Of a stretch of 9,778 nt of DNA, positions 1 to 5,732 are shown piece by piece. The notes under the pieces are model-generated. The model saw only the letters and a list, made by a program, of their open reading frames with translations, made no database searches and was not told the DNA's origin. Positions within the stretch are counted from its first letter, which is position 1. Each line of letters starts with the position of its first letter. The position numbers and the translations under genes were made by a program. Source of the stretch: Desulfobacteraceae bacterium (lineage in GTDB: Bacteria > Desulfobacterota > DSM-4660 > Desulfatiglandales > Desulfatiglandaceae); contig DQZA01000232.1 in the NCBI GenBank assembly GCA_011042035.1, positions 1 through 9,778 on the forward strand, written 5' to 3'.

Positions 1-75
1 AAGGGGGGTCTTCCCACCAAGCTCCTCCAGGGGATAGTCCCCCATCCCATCACCCACCAATAAAACAAACTTCAT
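1..75 (-). CDS. apgM: Cofactor-independent phosphoglycerate mutase family protein (proposed homoserine kinase type), N-terminus only
   Basis: Only the first 25 codons are inside the window; the gene runs off the left edge. They read MKFVLLVGDGMGDYPLEELG followed by GKTPL. This is the characteristic N-terminus of the archaeal-type, metal-dependent 2,3-bisphosphoglycerate-independent phosphoglycerate mutases (alkaline-phosphatase superfamily), and the Asp in VGDGMGD is the expected first metal ligand. The family interconverts 3- and 2-phosphoglycerate. A bacterial subgroup found beside hom has been proposed from gene context to be an alternative homoserine kinase. Here it follows hom by about 40 bases on the same strand, which fits the second role. 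The ATG at 75 has a weak AGAAG 4 bases upstream. An in-frame ATG at 90 would add five residues. The family call is firm; which reaction it performs cannot be told from this fragment. Confidence 0.85.
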   Translation of the reverse strand, partial: MKFVLLVGDGMGDYPLEELGGKTPL

Positions 76-114
76 TTTGCTTCTTGTCATATAGTTGTCT
101 TATTACCCCTTGCG

Positions 115-1431
115 TCATTTGTCCGAAATACCTTTGTCCACCCTTATAAGGATGGTTTTGTCTGTGACCACATCCATGTTATCTATCACCGAGATGGCCT
201 TCATCACATTTTCTTCGCATGCCTCATGGGTAAGCATAACAACAGGAACAGGGCCGTTTACCTCTCTACCCTTCTGAATTACAGAGGTGATACTAATGTT
301 GTGCTGGCCCAGAACCCCAGAGATTTTCGACAGAACCCCCGGCCGATCCACCGCTGAAAATCTAAAGTAATAGGGCATGGTGAGGCTCTTCATAGGCTTG
401 ATGGAAATACTCTTTCTCTCCCTTCCATAATGAGCAAGTGGGGGCTGAAGCCCTTTCTCTTTATTTGCAATTCTTCTCGATAGTTCAATAATGTCTGAGA
501 CCACGGCACTACCTGTAGGCCTTCGACCTGCACCAAGGCCATAATATAGATTAGGCCCCACAAAATCGCCCTCCAGATATATGGCATTATAGGCCCAATT
601 CACATTTGCCAAAATATGATCCTGGGGAATCATGACAGGATGTACCCTTGCCTCCACCTCCTCGCCCCTGTCCCTTGCAAGGGCGAGCAGCTTCACACAA
701 TAGCCAAACTCCTGAGCAAAGCGAATATCGTCGGGCGTTAAGGAGGTAATGCCTTCTTTGTAAATATCCTTGAATGAAACCGCTGATCCATAGGCAAGGG
801 AGATCAAAATGGCAAGCTTGTGTGCAGCATCCGTCCCGTCCACATCCAGGGTAGGAGGGTCTTCGGCATACCCTAGCTCCACGGCTTCTTTCACAACCTT
901 TTCATAGGGCCAGTAATACCTGCTCATCTTTGTCAGGATATAGTTTGAGGTGCCATTTAGTATTCCCATGATATTCCTGAAGCGGTTGGCGGATAGCCCT
1001 CCCTTCATTGCACCAATAATGGGAATGCCGCCACCCACACTCGCCTCAAACTCAAGGTTCACTCCGCACCTCTCGGCCATGTCATAGAGCTCGTGGCCAT
1101 ATTCTGCCAGCAGTGCCTTGTTGGCCGTTACCACATGCTTTCCCTTTTCCATTGCGCAGAGAATATATTCCTTTGCCTGGGTGAGCCCTCCTATCAACTC
1201 AACCACCACATCTATCTCAGGATCATCGATGATTTCCTCGGCATTTGTTGTAAGTAAGCCCTTATCTACTGGGACTCCCCGATCAGAATCAACATCCAGG
1301 TCGGCGATCCTCTTTACTGCCACAGACGCTCCAACCCTCGATCTTATTAGATCTGCGTTTTCCCTGAGCACTTCGTATGCTCCAGCGCCAACGGTCCCAA
1401 ATCCGATTATTCCCACCTTTATGTTGCTCAT
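115..1431 (-). CDS. hom: Homoserine dehydrogenase with C-terminal ACT domain
   Basis: Reduces aspartate semialdehyde to homoserine with NAD(P)H in the cytoplasm, the branch point to threonine and methionine. The protein is 438 aa, normal for the ACT-containing form. The N-terminal Rossmann fold shows GFGTVG (residues 10-15), then VTANKA (101-106). The catalytic domain holds GILNGTSNYIL (156-166) and GYAEDPPTLDVDGTDAAHK (187-205), which contains the conserved Asp201 and Lys205 expected for hydride transfer. A C-terminal ACT domain begins near 352 (YYFRFSAVDRPGVLSKISG) and suggests feedback control by threonine, as known for this family. I chose the ATG at 1431 because GAGG sits 6 bases upstream, overlapping the stop of the preceding aminotransferase gene. 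A TTG at 1443 would add four residues and overlap that gene. It is the second gene of the aminotransferase-hom-apgM operon. Confidence 0.96.
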   Translation of the reverse strand: MSNIKVGIIGFGTVGAGAYEVLRENADLIRSRVGASVAVKRIADLDVDSDRGVPVDKGLLTTNAEEIIDDPEIDVVVELIGGLTQAKEYILCAMEKGKHVVTANKALLAEYGHELYDMAERCGVNLEFEASVGGGIPIIGAMKGGLSANRFRNIMGILNGTSNYILTKMSRYYWPYEKVVKEAVELGYAEDPPTLDVDGTDAAHKLAILISLAYGSAVSFKDIYKEGITSLTPDDIRFAQEFGYCVKLLALARDRGEEVEARVHPVMIPQDHILANVNWAYNAIYLEGDFVGPNLYYGLGAGRRPTGSAVVSDIIELSRRIANKEKGLQPPLAHYGRERKSISIKPMKSLTMPYYFRFSAVDRPGVLSKISGVLGQHNISITSVIQKGREVNGPVPVVMLTHEACEENVMKAISVIDNMDVVTDKTILIRVDKGISDK

Positions 1432-1439
1432 CTCTGACC

Positions 1440-2606
1440 TCAAAAAATCTTTTTTATTCCACGAATGGCCTGACGGGTCCGGTGGGGATTTTCAACCAGT
1501 GCAAACCTTACATGATCATCGCCGTACTGCCCAAACCCAATACCAGGCGAAACTGCCACTTTGGCCTTTTCGAGAAGCATCTTTGAAAATTCTATGGAAC
1601 CCATGTTCCTGAATTGCTCAGGGATCTTGGCCCACACAAACATGGTAGCCTTGGGTTTTTCAATTTCCCAGCCTATCCGGTTCAGCCCGTCCACAAGCAC
1701 ATCGCGTCTCTCCTTGTAAATATTCACAATTTCCTCTACGCAGTCATAGGGCCCATTCAATGCAATTATAGAGGCTATCTGAATCGGCTGAAACACCCCA
1801 TAGTCCAAATAACTCTTAATTCTTCGGAGAGCAGCGATGAGATCTCGATTCCCCACGCAAAAACCCACTCTCCATCCTGGCATTGAATAGCTTTTTGACA
1901 GGCTGAAAAGCTCCACACCTATGTCCTTGGCCCCGGGCACTTGCAGGAAACTGGGAGGGCCATAGCCATCAAACACTAGGTCAGCATAGGCAAAGTCGTG
2001 AACCACCATGATCTTGTGCTCTTTGCAGAAATCAACGATTTTCTCGAAAAATTCCAGGTCCACCACCGCCGTTGTGGGATTATGGGGATATGAAATTATG
2101 AGCATCTTTGGATTTGGCCATGTTTGTTTGGTGGCTGTGAGAAGGTCTTCAAAAAAATCCCTGTTTGCGCCTATGGGAATGCTTCGGAGGTCACCACCTG
2201 CGATGATTACTGAATACTGGTGAATTGGATAGGTTGGGTTGGGGGCAAACACAACATCCCCAGGACTGATAACTGCCAAGACCAGGTGCGAGAGCCCCTC
2301 TTTTGCGCCTATGGTGACAATGGCCTCCTCTTCAGGGTCGATATCCACGTCGTAACGTCTCTTGTACCAATCGGCAATTGCATGCCGCAGTTTCGTAATG
2401 CCCTTCGAAGCTGAGTACCTGTGATTATGCCCTTTTTGGGCTGCCTCTATTAATTTATCCACTATGTGTTTTGGCGTAGGAATGTCAGGATTTCCCATTC
2501 CAAGGTCTATGATATCCTCACCCTTTCGCCTCATCTCCATTTTCAGCTCGTTCACGATGGAAAATAAATAAGGCGGAAGCCTCGTCATCCTCCTAAATTC
2601 TTCCAT
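1440..2606 (-). CDS. alaC: PLP-dependent class I aminotransferase, AlaC-type (glutamate-pyruvate transaminase family)
   Basis: Fold-type I aminotransferase of 388 aa that resembles E. coli AlaC along its whole length. It probably transfers amino groups between alanine or a related amino acid and 2-oxoglutarate in the cytoplasm. Visible landmarks are DIIDLGMGNPD (31-41), IGAKEG (99-104), HNPTT (175-179) with the PLP-contacting Asn176, HDFAYADLV (203-211) with Asp204, SLSKSYSMPGWRVGF (235-249) with the Schiff-base Lys238, and VSPGIGFGQYGDDHVRFAL (352-370) with the carboxylate-binding Arg367. The ATG at 2606 has AGGAGG 10 bases upstream. A TTG at 2630 in the same frame would run through that ribosome site and is unlikely. 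The stop lies 8 bases before hom, so the two are surely cotranscribed. That context would also suit a role in aspartate-family amino acids (for example methionine transamination). The exact substrate is unproven. Confidence 0.9.
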   Translation of the reverse strand: MEEFRRMTRLPPYLFSIVNELKMEMRRKGEDIIDLGMGNPDIPTPKHIVDKLIEAAQKGHNHRYSASKGITKLRHAIADWYKRRYDVDIDPEEEAIVTIGAKEGLSHLVLAVISPGDVVFAPNPTYPIHQYSVIIAGGDLRSIPIGANRDFFEDLLTATKQTWPNPKMLIISYPHNPTTAVVDLEFFEKIVDFCKEHKIMVVHDFAYADLVFDGYGPPSFLQVPGAKDIGVELFSLSKSYSMPGWRVGFCVGNRDLIAALRRIKSYLDYGVFQPIQIASIIALNGPYDCVEEIVNIYKERRDVLVDGLNRIGWEIEKPKATMFVWAKIPEQFRNMGSIEFSKMLLEKAKVAVSPGIGFGQYGDDHVRFALVENPHRTRQAIRGIKKIF

Positions 2607-2680
2607 GTACCAATGTCCTCCTTGCAACAAATCAGTTTACCCTACCTAGACCATACTGAGCTCTAGCCTCTAAATCCAGT

Positions 2681-2716
2681 AAAAAAAGGCCTTTGCCCCT
2701 TTTGCCCAAGGCCTTT
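2681..2716 (-). terminator. Intrinsic-terminator hairpin in the leader of the aminotransferase-hom operon
   Basis: On the minus strand, perfect 9-base arms (AAAGGCCTT and AAGGCCTTT; plus-strand 2708-2716 and 2685-2693) enclose a 14-base loop and run into a tract of seven T (2687-2681). This is a textbook Rho-independent terminator shape. It lies 75 bases upstream of the aminotransferase ATG and about 370 bases beyond the end of recG. It could end recG read-through. A promoter-like pair lies just upstream of it, however, so it could instead act as an attenuator on the amino-acid operon. Confidence 0.75.
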
Positions 2717-2727
2717 CTTATATACCT

Positions 2728-2756
2728 ACTATAAGCTAGGGAAATCAAAATTTCAA
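2728..2756 (-). promoter_or_regulatory. Candidate sigma-70 promoter for the aminotransferase-hom operon
   Basis: On the minus strand TTGAAA (2756-2751) and TATAGT (2733-2728) are separated by 17 bases. Each matches the consensus hexamer at five of six positions. The predicted transcript would start near 2721, giving a leader of about 115 bases before the ATG at 2606, with the terminator hairpin almost at its 5' end. The tract is AT-rich, so a chance match is possible. Confidence 0.5.
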
Positions 2757-2887
2757 ACCACAATAAGACCCTTGCTCCGGCCAACCCTTTCATCATCCAT
2801 TTGGCATTTGAGGTTTCCTTGACACCTCACCACTGAGACACACCCGCCTAACCGCTACCGCGGCCAGCGGGGCACAGAGGGGATGGT

Positions 2888-2937
2888 TTTTTGCCCATCG
2901 GCCTCCGGCTCGGAAAGGAGACGGCAATCGGCAAAAA
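2888..2937. repeat. Imperfect long inverted repeat
   Basis: Outer arms TTTTTGCC (2888-2895) and GGCAAAAA (2930-2937) match perfectly. Pairing continues imperfectly inward to CCTCC (2902-2906) against GGAG (2917-2920), with small bulges. It lies in the recG-aminotransferase spacer. Neither strand has a U-tract placed to make it a standard terminator. Confidence 0.5.
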
Positions 2938-2982
2938 GGGGCCAGACAACTAGGGCTCACCCAGTGCATAGAAGCACATTGC

Positions 2983-3014
2983 TTTTGCTTGCCGGTATCT
3001 CGCGGCAAGCAAAA
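2983..3014. repeat. Perfect 12-bp inverted repeat (strong hairpin) downstream of recG
   Basis: TTTTGCTTGCCG (2983-2994) and CGGCAAGCAAAA (3003-3014) are exact reverse complements around an 8-base loop. It lies 75-105 bases past the recG stop. In recG mRNA it would fold strongly but is not followed by a U-run, so it is more likely an RNA-stabilising or processing hairpin, or part of a repeat element, than an intrinsic terminator. Confidence 0.7.
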
Positions 3015-3055
3015 TAAATAGGCCTCTCTGTGTGCTCAGTGCCTCTCCGGTGATA

Positions 3056-3096
3056 CTTCATCATTCATAATTCATTATTCGTTATTCATTATTTTC
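3056..3096. repeat. Heptamer-period array covering the recG stop codon (copy 1 of a 41-bp direct repeat)
   Basis: After CTTCAT come units CATTCAT, AATTCAT, TATTCGT, TATTCAT and TATTTTC, a clear 7-base period. The array covers the recG stop codon (3089-3091), the final Lys codon and most of the Arg codon before it. A second copy lies at 5545-5585 on the other side of recG in the same orientation, with 37 of 41 bases identical by direct comparison. Confidence 0.8.
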
Positions 3097-5236
3097 TTGC
3101 TTTTTTTTGCATATCCACCCCAAACTGTTCCTCAAGTTGCATTCTCAGGTACCGGTACTTTTGCCCAGAAAGCTCAGGATCTTCCCTGAGTATCTTTTCG
3201 GCCACTTCCTTTGCAGCCATAAGGAGGTGTTGGTTGTTCAAAACCTCTGAAATATCAATTTCGCCCGGCCCTGCTTGCCTGAGCCCCATTACCTCGCCAT
3301 GGCCGCGAAAAAGCAGATCCTGTTCAGAGATAACAAAACCATCATCGCAGGAGGCCAATACCTTGAGTCTCTTTTCAGCCTGCCCTGAAATTCCATCCCT
3401 TTTCACCAACAAGCAAAGCCCTTGCTTTTCTCCCCTTCCCACTCGTCCCCTTAGTTGATGAAGTTGTGCCAGGCCAAAGCGTTCGGGGTGTTCGACCACC
3501 ATTACAGTTGCCCCTGGAGCATGAACGCCCACTTCCACCACCGTGGTGGAGACAAGCAATTGAATTTTTCCCTCGTGGAATTTCTGCATCACCGTGTCCT
3601 TTTCTCCAGGGGGCATTTCACCGTGTATCAGGCCAACCCTAAAGCGAGGCTCGTAGAGTGCTTTAAGGGCATCATACATGTTTACGGCATCTCGTAGGTC
3701 TTGGTCCTCAGTGCCTTGTATTACCGGGCAGATCACCATCACCTGCTCTCCCCGCTCCATGTGGCCGGTGACCATCTCATAGATCTTTCGCTTCTCCCCT
3801 TCCCCCATTATCCGTGTTATTACACCCTTGTAACCAGGGGGCCTGGACCTGATCACGGAAACGTCTAAATCTGCATAAAGTATTATCGCCAAGGTGCGCG
3901 GGATAGGCGTAGCTGTCATAACCAGCACATCGGGTGCTTCTGCCTTTTGAGCCAACAATGAGCGCTGCCGAACCCCGAATCGGTGCTGCTCATCAATGAT
4001 TACGAGCCCTAGGTCTTGGAAGCGTACCTCCTCCTGAACCAATGCCTGCGTGCCAACTATGAAATTACAATCCCCGTGCCTCATCATCTCATAGGCCCTA
4101 GCCTTTTCCTCTGCCCTTAGGGCGCCCGTCACAAAAAGTGGCTTAAATCCTAAGGTCTCCGGCAAATTGGAGAAAAATACAAAGTGTTGCCTGGCAAGTA
4201 TCTGAGTAGGCGCCATCAGGGCTACTTGCCTGTGATTCAATATGGCTGCATATGCCGCTGCCGCTGCCACAACTGTTTTACCGCATCCCACATCTCCCTG
4301 GAGCAACCTCATCATTGGAGAGTCCTTTTCCAGATCCTGGCAAATCTCTTTAATGGCCCTAGTTTGATCTGGGGTAAGATCAAAAGGGAGATTAGCCTGG
4401 AACTTCTCAAGCAAATCTACCGGCAAGGAGTAAGGCCCTACGTTCCTGGTGCTTGATCTCTCATATCTCTTCTTCAAGACGGCCAGAACCACGCCAATGA
4501 ACCGGTCAAACTGGATCCTTTCATGGTATTTTGTTCTTCCTTCGCTAAACTTCTTGAAATCTCCGGTAGCCGGTGGGAGATGGAGACACTTTATGGCTTC
4601 ATACAGCCTTGGAAGCCTCAGCTTTTCCGTGAATGTCCCCGGAATGGGATCCACTACTAGTTCCGCGCAACCCTCCAGGGCATTTTGAACCGCTTTGGCA
4701 ATAACCTTTTGTGAGAGGCCTTTGACACTCGGATAAATAGGGCGAAGAAAACCTGACTTACGTGATTCGGTTTTCTCCACATCAGGATGGATCATCTGAA
4801 GAGTCTTTCCATATGCCTTAACCCTGCCATATACAGCTAGCCCTTTCCCCCTCTCCAAGACTTGCCACAGATAGGCTGGCCGATAATTGAACCAAAGTAC
4901 CTGTAGCGTTCCCGTACCGTCCTCGATCTCTATCTTGAAGACTTTCTTGCGGCTACCGCCAACCCTCTCCTCACCGCCCCCACGAATCCTGCCCCACACC
5001 AAGGCTTGCTCTCCTGGCCGAAGCTCACCAATCGGGATGGCCTCTCTTCTGTCCTCATACCTTAAGGGGAAAAAGTAGAGCAAATCCTTGACGGTATTAA
5101 TGCCCCTTGCCCTAAAGAGATCTGCCCTTTTTGGGCCTATCCCTTTGAGGCAGGAAAGGTCATTTGTGAGGCGTTTTTGGCCTTTGTACCTGGGCTTTTT
5201 GTTCCAATGGGTCATGGGGTCTGTTGGGTCATCCAT
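3089..5236 (-). CDS. recG: ATP-dependent DNA helicase RecG
   Basis: Superfamily 2 helicase that remodels stalled replication forks and branched recombination intermediates. The protein is 715 aa (E. coli RecG is 693). Order: the wedge/OB region begins with LKGIGPKRADLFRARGI (30-46) and FFPLRYEDRR (55-64); Walker A GDVGCGKT (314-321); DEQH box (415-418); TATPIPRTLA (441-450); motif VI QLHQLRGRVGRG (591-602). The C-terminal RecG signature reads FRGHGEVMGLRQAG (643-656), where His replaces the usual Pro. Walker A has Cys where Ser is usual. The ATG at 5236 lacks a good ribosome site and follows an in-frame TGA (5240-5242) within two codons. An ATG at residue 8 is an alternative. Both gene ends lie in heptamer repeats. 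No partner gene is adjacent, so it looks monocistronic. Confidence 0.96.
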   Translation of the reverse strand: MDDPTDPMTHWNKKPRYKGQKRLTNDLSCLKGIGPKRADLFRARGINTVKDLLYFFPLRYEDRREAIPIGELRPGEQALVWGRIRGGGEERVGGSRKKVFKIEIEDGTGTLQVLWFNYRPAYLWQVLERGKGLAVYGRVKAYGKTLQMIHPDVEKTESRKSGFLRPIYPSVKGLSQKVIAKAVQNALEGCAELVVDPIPGTFTEKLRLPRLYEAIKCLHLPPATGDFKKFSEGRTKYHERIQFDRFIGVVLAVLKKRYERSSTRNVGPYSLPVDLLEKFQANLPFDLTPDQTRAIKEICQDLEKDSPMMRLLQGDVGCGKTVVAAAAAYAAILNHRQVALMAPTQILARQHFVFFSNLPETLGFKPLFVTGALRAEEKARAYEMMRHGDCNFIVGTQALVQEEVRFQDLGLVIIDEQHRFGVRQRSLLAQKAEAPDVLVMTATPIPRTLAIILYADLDVSVIRSRPPGYKGVITRIMGEGEKRKIYEMVTGHMERGEQVMVICPVIQGTEDQDLRDAVNMYDALKALYEPRFRVGLIHGEMPPGEKDTVMQKFHEGKIQLLVSTTVVEVGVHAPGATVMVVEHPERFGLAQLHQLRGRVGRGEKQGLCLLVKRDGISGQAEKRLKVLASCDDGFVISEQDLLFRGHGEVMGLRQAGPGEIDISEVLNNQHLLMAAKEVAEKILREDPELSGQKYRYLRMQLEEQFGVDMQKKARK

Positions 5237-5274
5237 TGTTCATTGTTTTCCGTTTTCCGTCTACCGTTGACCGC
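5233..5274. repeat. Heptamer-period array containing the recG start codon
   Basis: Six consecutive 7-base units can be laid out on the plus strand: CCATTGT, TCATTGT, TTTCCGT, TTTCCGT, CTACCGT and TGACCGC. The first unit contains the complement of the recG ATG (5234-5236), and the second holds the in-frame stop just upstream. The period matches the arrays at 3056 and 5545 although the unit sequence differs. The recG leader, including the place where a ribosome site should be, is therefore made of repeat units. Confidence 0.7.
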
Positions 5275-5342
5275 CTGCCTACGGTGCTGAGGTCAAGCAA
5301 GTTGACAGAGTTATCCTGCTAGTAGAGTACAGGGCGCTTTGA

Positions 5343-5380
5343 CATTGCCCTATACCTTAAGCTCATGGCTTCGGGCAATG
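5343..5380. repeat. Inverted repeat, 8-bp arms
   Basis: CATTGCCC (5343-5350) and GGGCAATG (5373-5380) are exact reverse complements. Within the 22-base loop, AAGC (5359-5362) and GCTT (5368-5371) can form a nested hairpin, giving a two-tier structure. Confidence 0.55.
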
Positions 5381-5443
5381 AAATACCCCCCTTCTCTGCT
5401 GCCGGGCAGGCGCTCACGTTAATTTCGTCATTCAGGCTCAACT

Positions 5444-5464
5444 CCTGCCTGACGGCTAGGCAGG
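5444..5464. repeat. REP-like GC-rich inverted repeat, 7-bp arms
   Basis: CCTGCCT (5444-5450) and AGGCAGG (5458-5464) are exact reverse complements around a 7-base loop. The GC-rich arms and intergenic location resemble REP-type palindromes. Copy number elsewhere in the genome cannot be seen from here. Confidence 0.5.
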
Positions 5465-5473
5465 CACTGCCGG

Positions 5474-5509
5474 CTTTGTCTTTCCCCCTTTTCTGGTGCA
5501 AAGACAAAG
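5474..5509. repeat. Inverted repeat, 10-bp perfect arms
   Basis: CTTTGTCTTT (5474-5483) and AAAGACAAAG (5500-5509) pair perfectly around a 16-base loop. Past a small bulge the flanks GCC (5470-5472) and GGC (5513-5515) can extend the stem. No U-tract follows on either strand, so it is not a typical terminator. Confidence 0.6.
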
Positions 5510-5544
5510 ACAGGCCGCTCTGGAGAGATTCCATTGCGCTGGAC

Positions 5545-5585
5545 CTTCATCATTCGTAATTCATTATTCGATATTCGATATTTTC
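5545..5585. repeat. Heptamer-period array upstream of recG and purM (copy 2 of the 41-bp direct repeat)
   Basis: CTTCAT is followed by CATTCGT, AATTCAT, TATTCGA, TATTCGA and TATTTTC. This aligns without gaps to 3056-3096 with four mismatches. It lies about 100 bases upstream of the purM promoter and on the far side of recG from its partner. Confidence 0.8.
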
Positions 5586-5644
5586 TCTCCTCCCCTCATT
5601 ATTCCGCTATTCCTTTTAATCACTTCTTCCCCTTGTGCGCTCTG

Positions 5645-5670
5645 CCTGAATCTTTATCTATAAAGTCAGG
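5645..5670 (+). promoter_or_regulatory. Imperfect palindrome just upstream of the purM promoter
   Basis: CCTGA (5645-5649) and CTTTA (5652-5656) are matched by TAAAG (5661-5665) and TCAGG (5666-5670), giving two 5-bp arm segments with a 2-base bulge. It ends 9 bases before the -35 hexamer, where an operator or activator site could lie. No regulator family was recognised, and it may be another spacer palindrome. Confidence 0.3.
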
Positions 5671-5679
5671 AGAAAAGAT

Positions 5680-5709
5680 TTGACAAGGTTTTTTTGTGAA
5701 AGCTATAGT
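5680..5709 (+). promoter_or_regulatory. purM: Sigma-70-type promoter for purM
   Basis: A perfect TTGACA -35 box (5680-5685) and TATAGT -10 box (5704-5709, five of six consensus bases) are spaced 18 bases apart. Transcription would begin near 5716. That leaves almost no leader for an ATG at 5721 and supports translation from the ATG at 5733. Confidence 0.75.
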
Positions 5710-5732
5710 TCTTATTAAGGATGGTGCAACTC

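Larger units (their letters stand above)
2831..3041. repeat. Spacer element of about 210 bp with imperfect terminal inverted repeats
   Basis: This fills most of the 458-base gap between recG and the aminotransferase gene. I see no convincing gene in it. Its left end, CACTGAGACACAC (2831-2843), is the reverse complement of its right end, GTGTGCTCAGTG (3030-3041), apart from one extra base. Inside are two further palindromes, at 2888-2937 and 2983-3014. Small size, terminal inverted repeats and lack of coding capacity resemble a non-autonomous miniature element or a dispersed intergenic repeat. No flanking target-site duplication was recognised, so the mobile interpretation is speculative. Confidence 0.35.
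5275..5544. other. Palindrome-rich non-coding spacer between recG and purM
   Basis: I found no convincing gene on either strand; the short open frames here lack ribosome sites and recognisable protein character. The tract holds three inverted repeats in a row (5343-5380, 5444-5464, 5474-5509). A half-copy of the CCTGCCT motif at 5274-5280 matches the arm at 5444-5450. It looks like layered remnants of small dispersed intergenic repeats. The recG promoter should be here, but no convincing hexamer pair was recognised on the minus strand. Confidence 0.5.

Noticed and set aside
1432..1443. TTG start for hom at 1443 (overlapping the aminotransferase stop)
   Set aside because: The ATG at 1431 has GAGG at good spacing and gives the usual N-terminus directly before KVGIIGFG.
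1118..1612. 164-codon plus-strand open frame opposite hom and the aminotransferase gene
   Set aside because: It is antisense to two well-supported genes with clear catalytic motifs, and no family is recognisable in it.
2607..2630. TTG start for the aminotransferase at 2630
   Set aside because: This would place the AGGAGG ribosome site inside the coding region; the ATG at 2606 matches the family N-terminus.
2632..2796. 54-codon open frame on the minus strand ending just before the aminotransferase gene, with a hydrophobic stretch (RVLLWFEILISLAYS)
   Set aside because: It has no clear ribosome site, runs through the promoter candidate and the terminator hairpin, and shows no recognisable family. 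If the promoter at 2728-2756 is used, the frame lacks its start in the transcript. It would deserve another look only if conserved in relatives.
2793..3008. 71-codon open frame on the minus strand in the recG-aminotransferase spacer
   Set aside because: It is made largely of the spacer palindromes, is low in recognisable protein character and has no ribosome site.
3056..3096. CRISPR-like array
   Set aside because: The period is 7 bases with no spacers between units; there are no 25-40 base repeats and no cas genes.
5319..5559. Overlapping short open frames on both strands in the recG-purM spacer
   Set aside because: They read through the three palindromes; translations on both strands are equally unconvincing, and no ribosome site precedes them.
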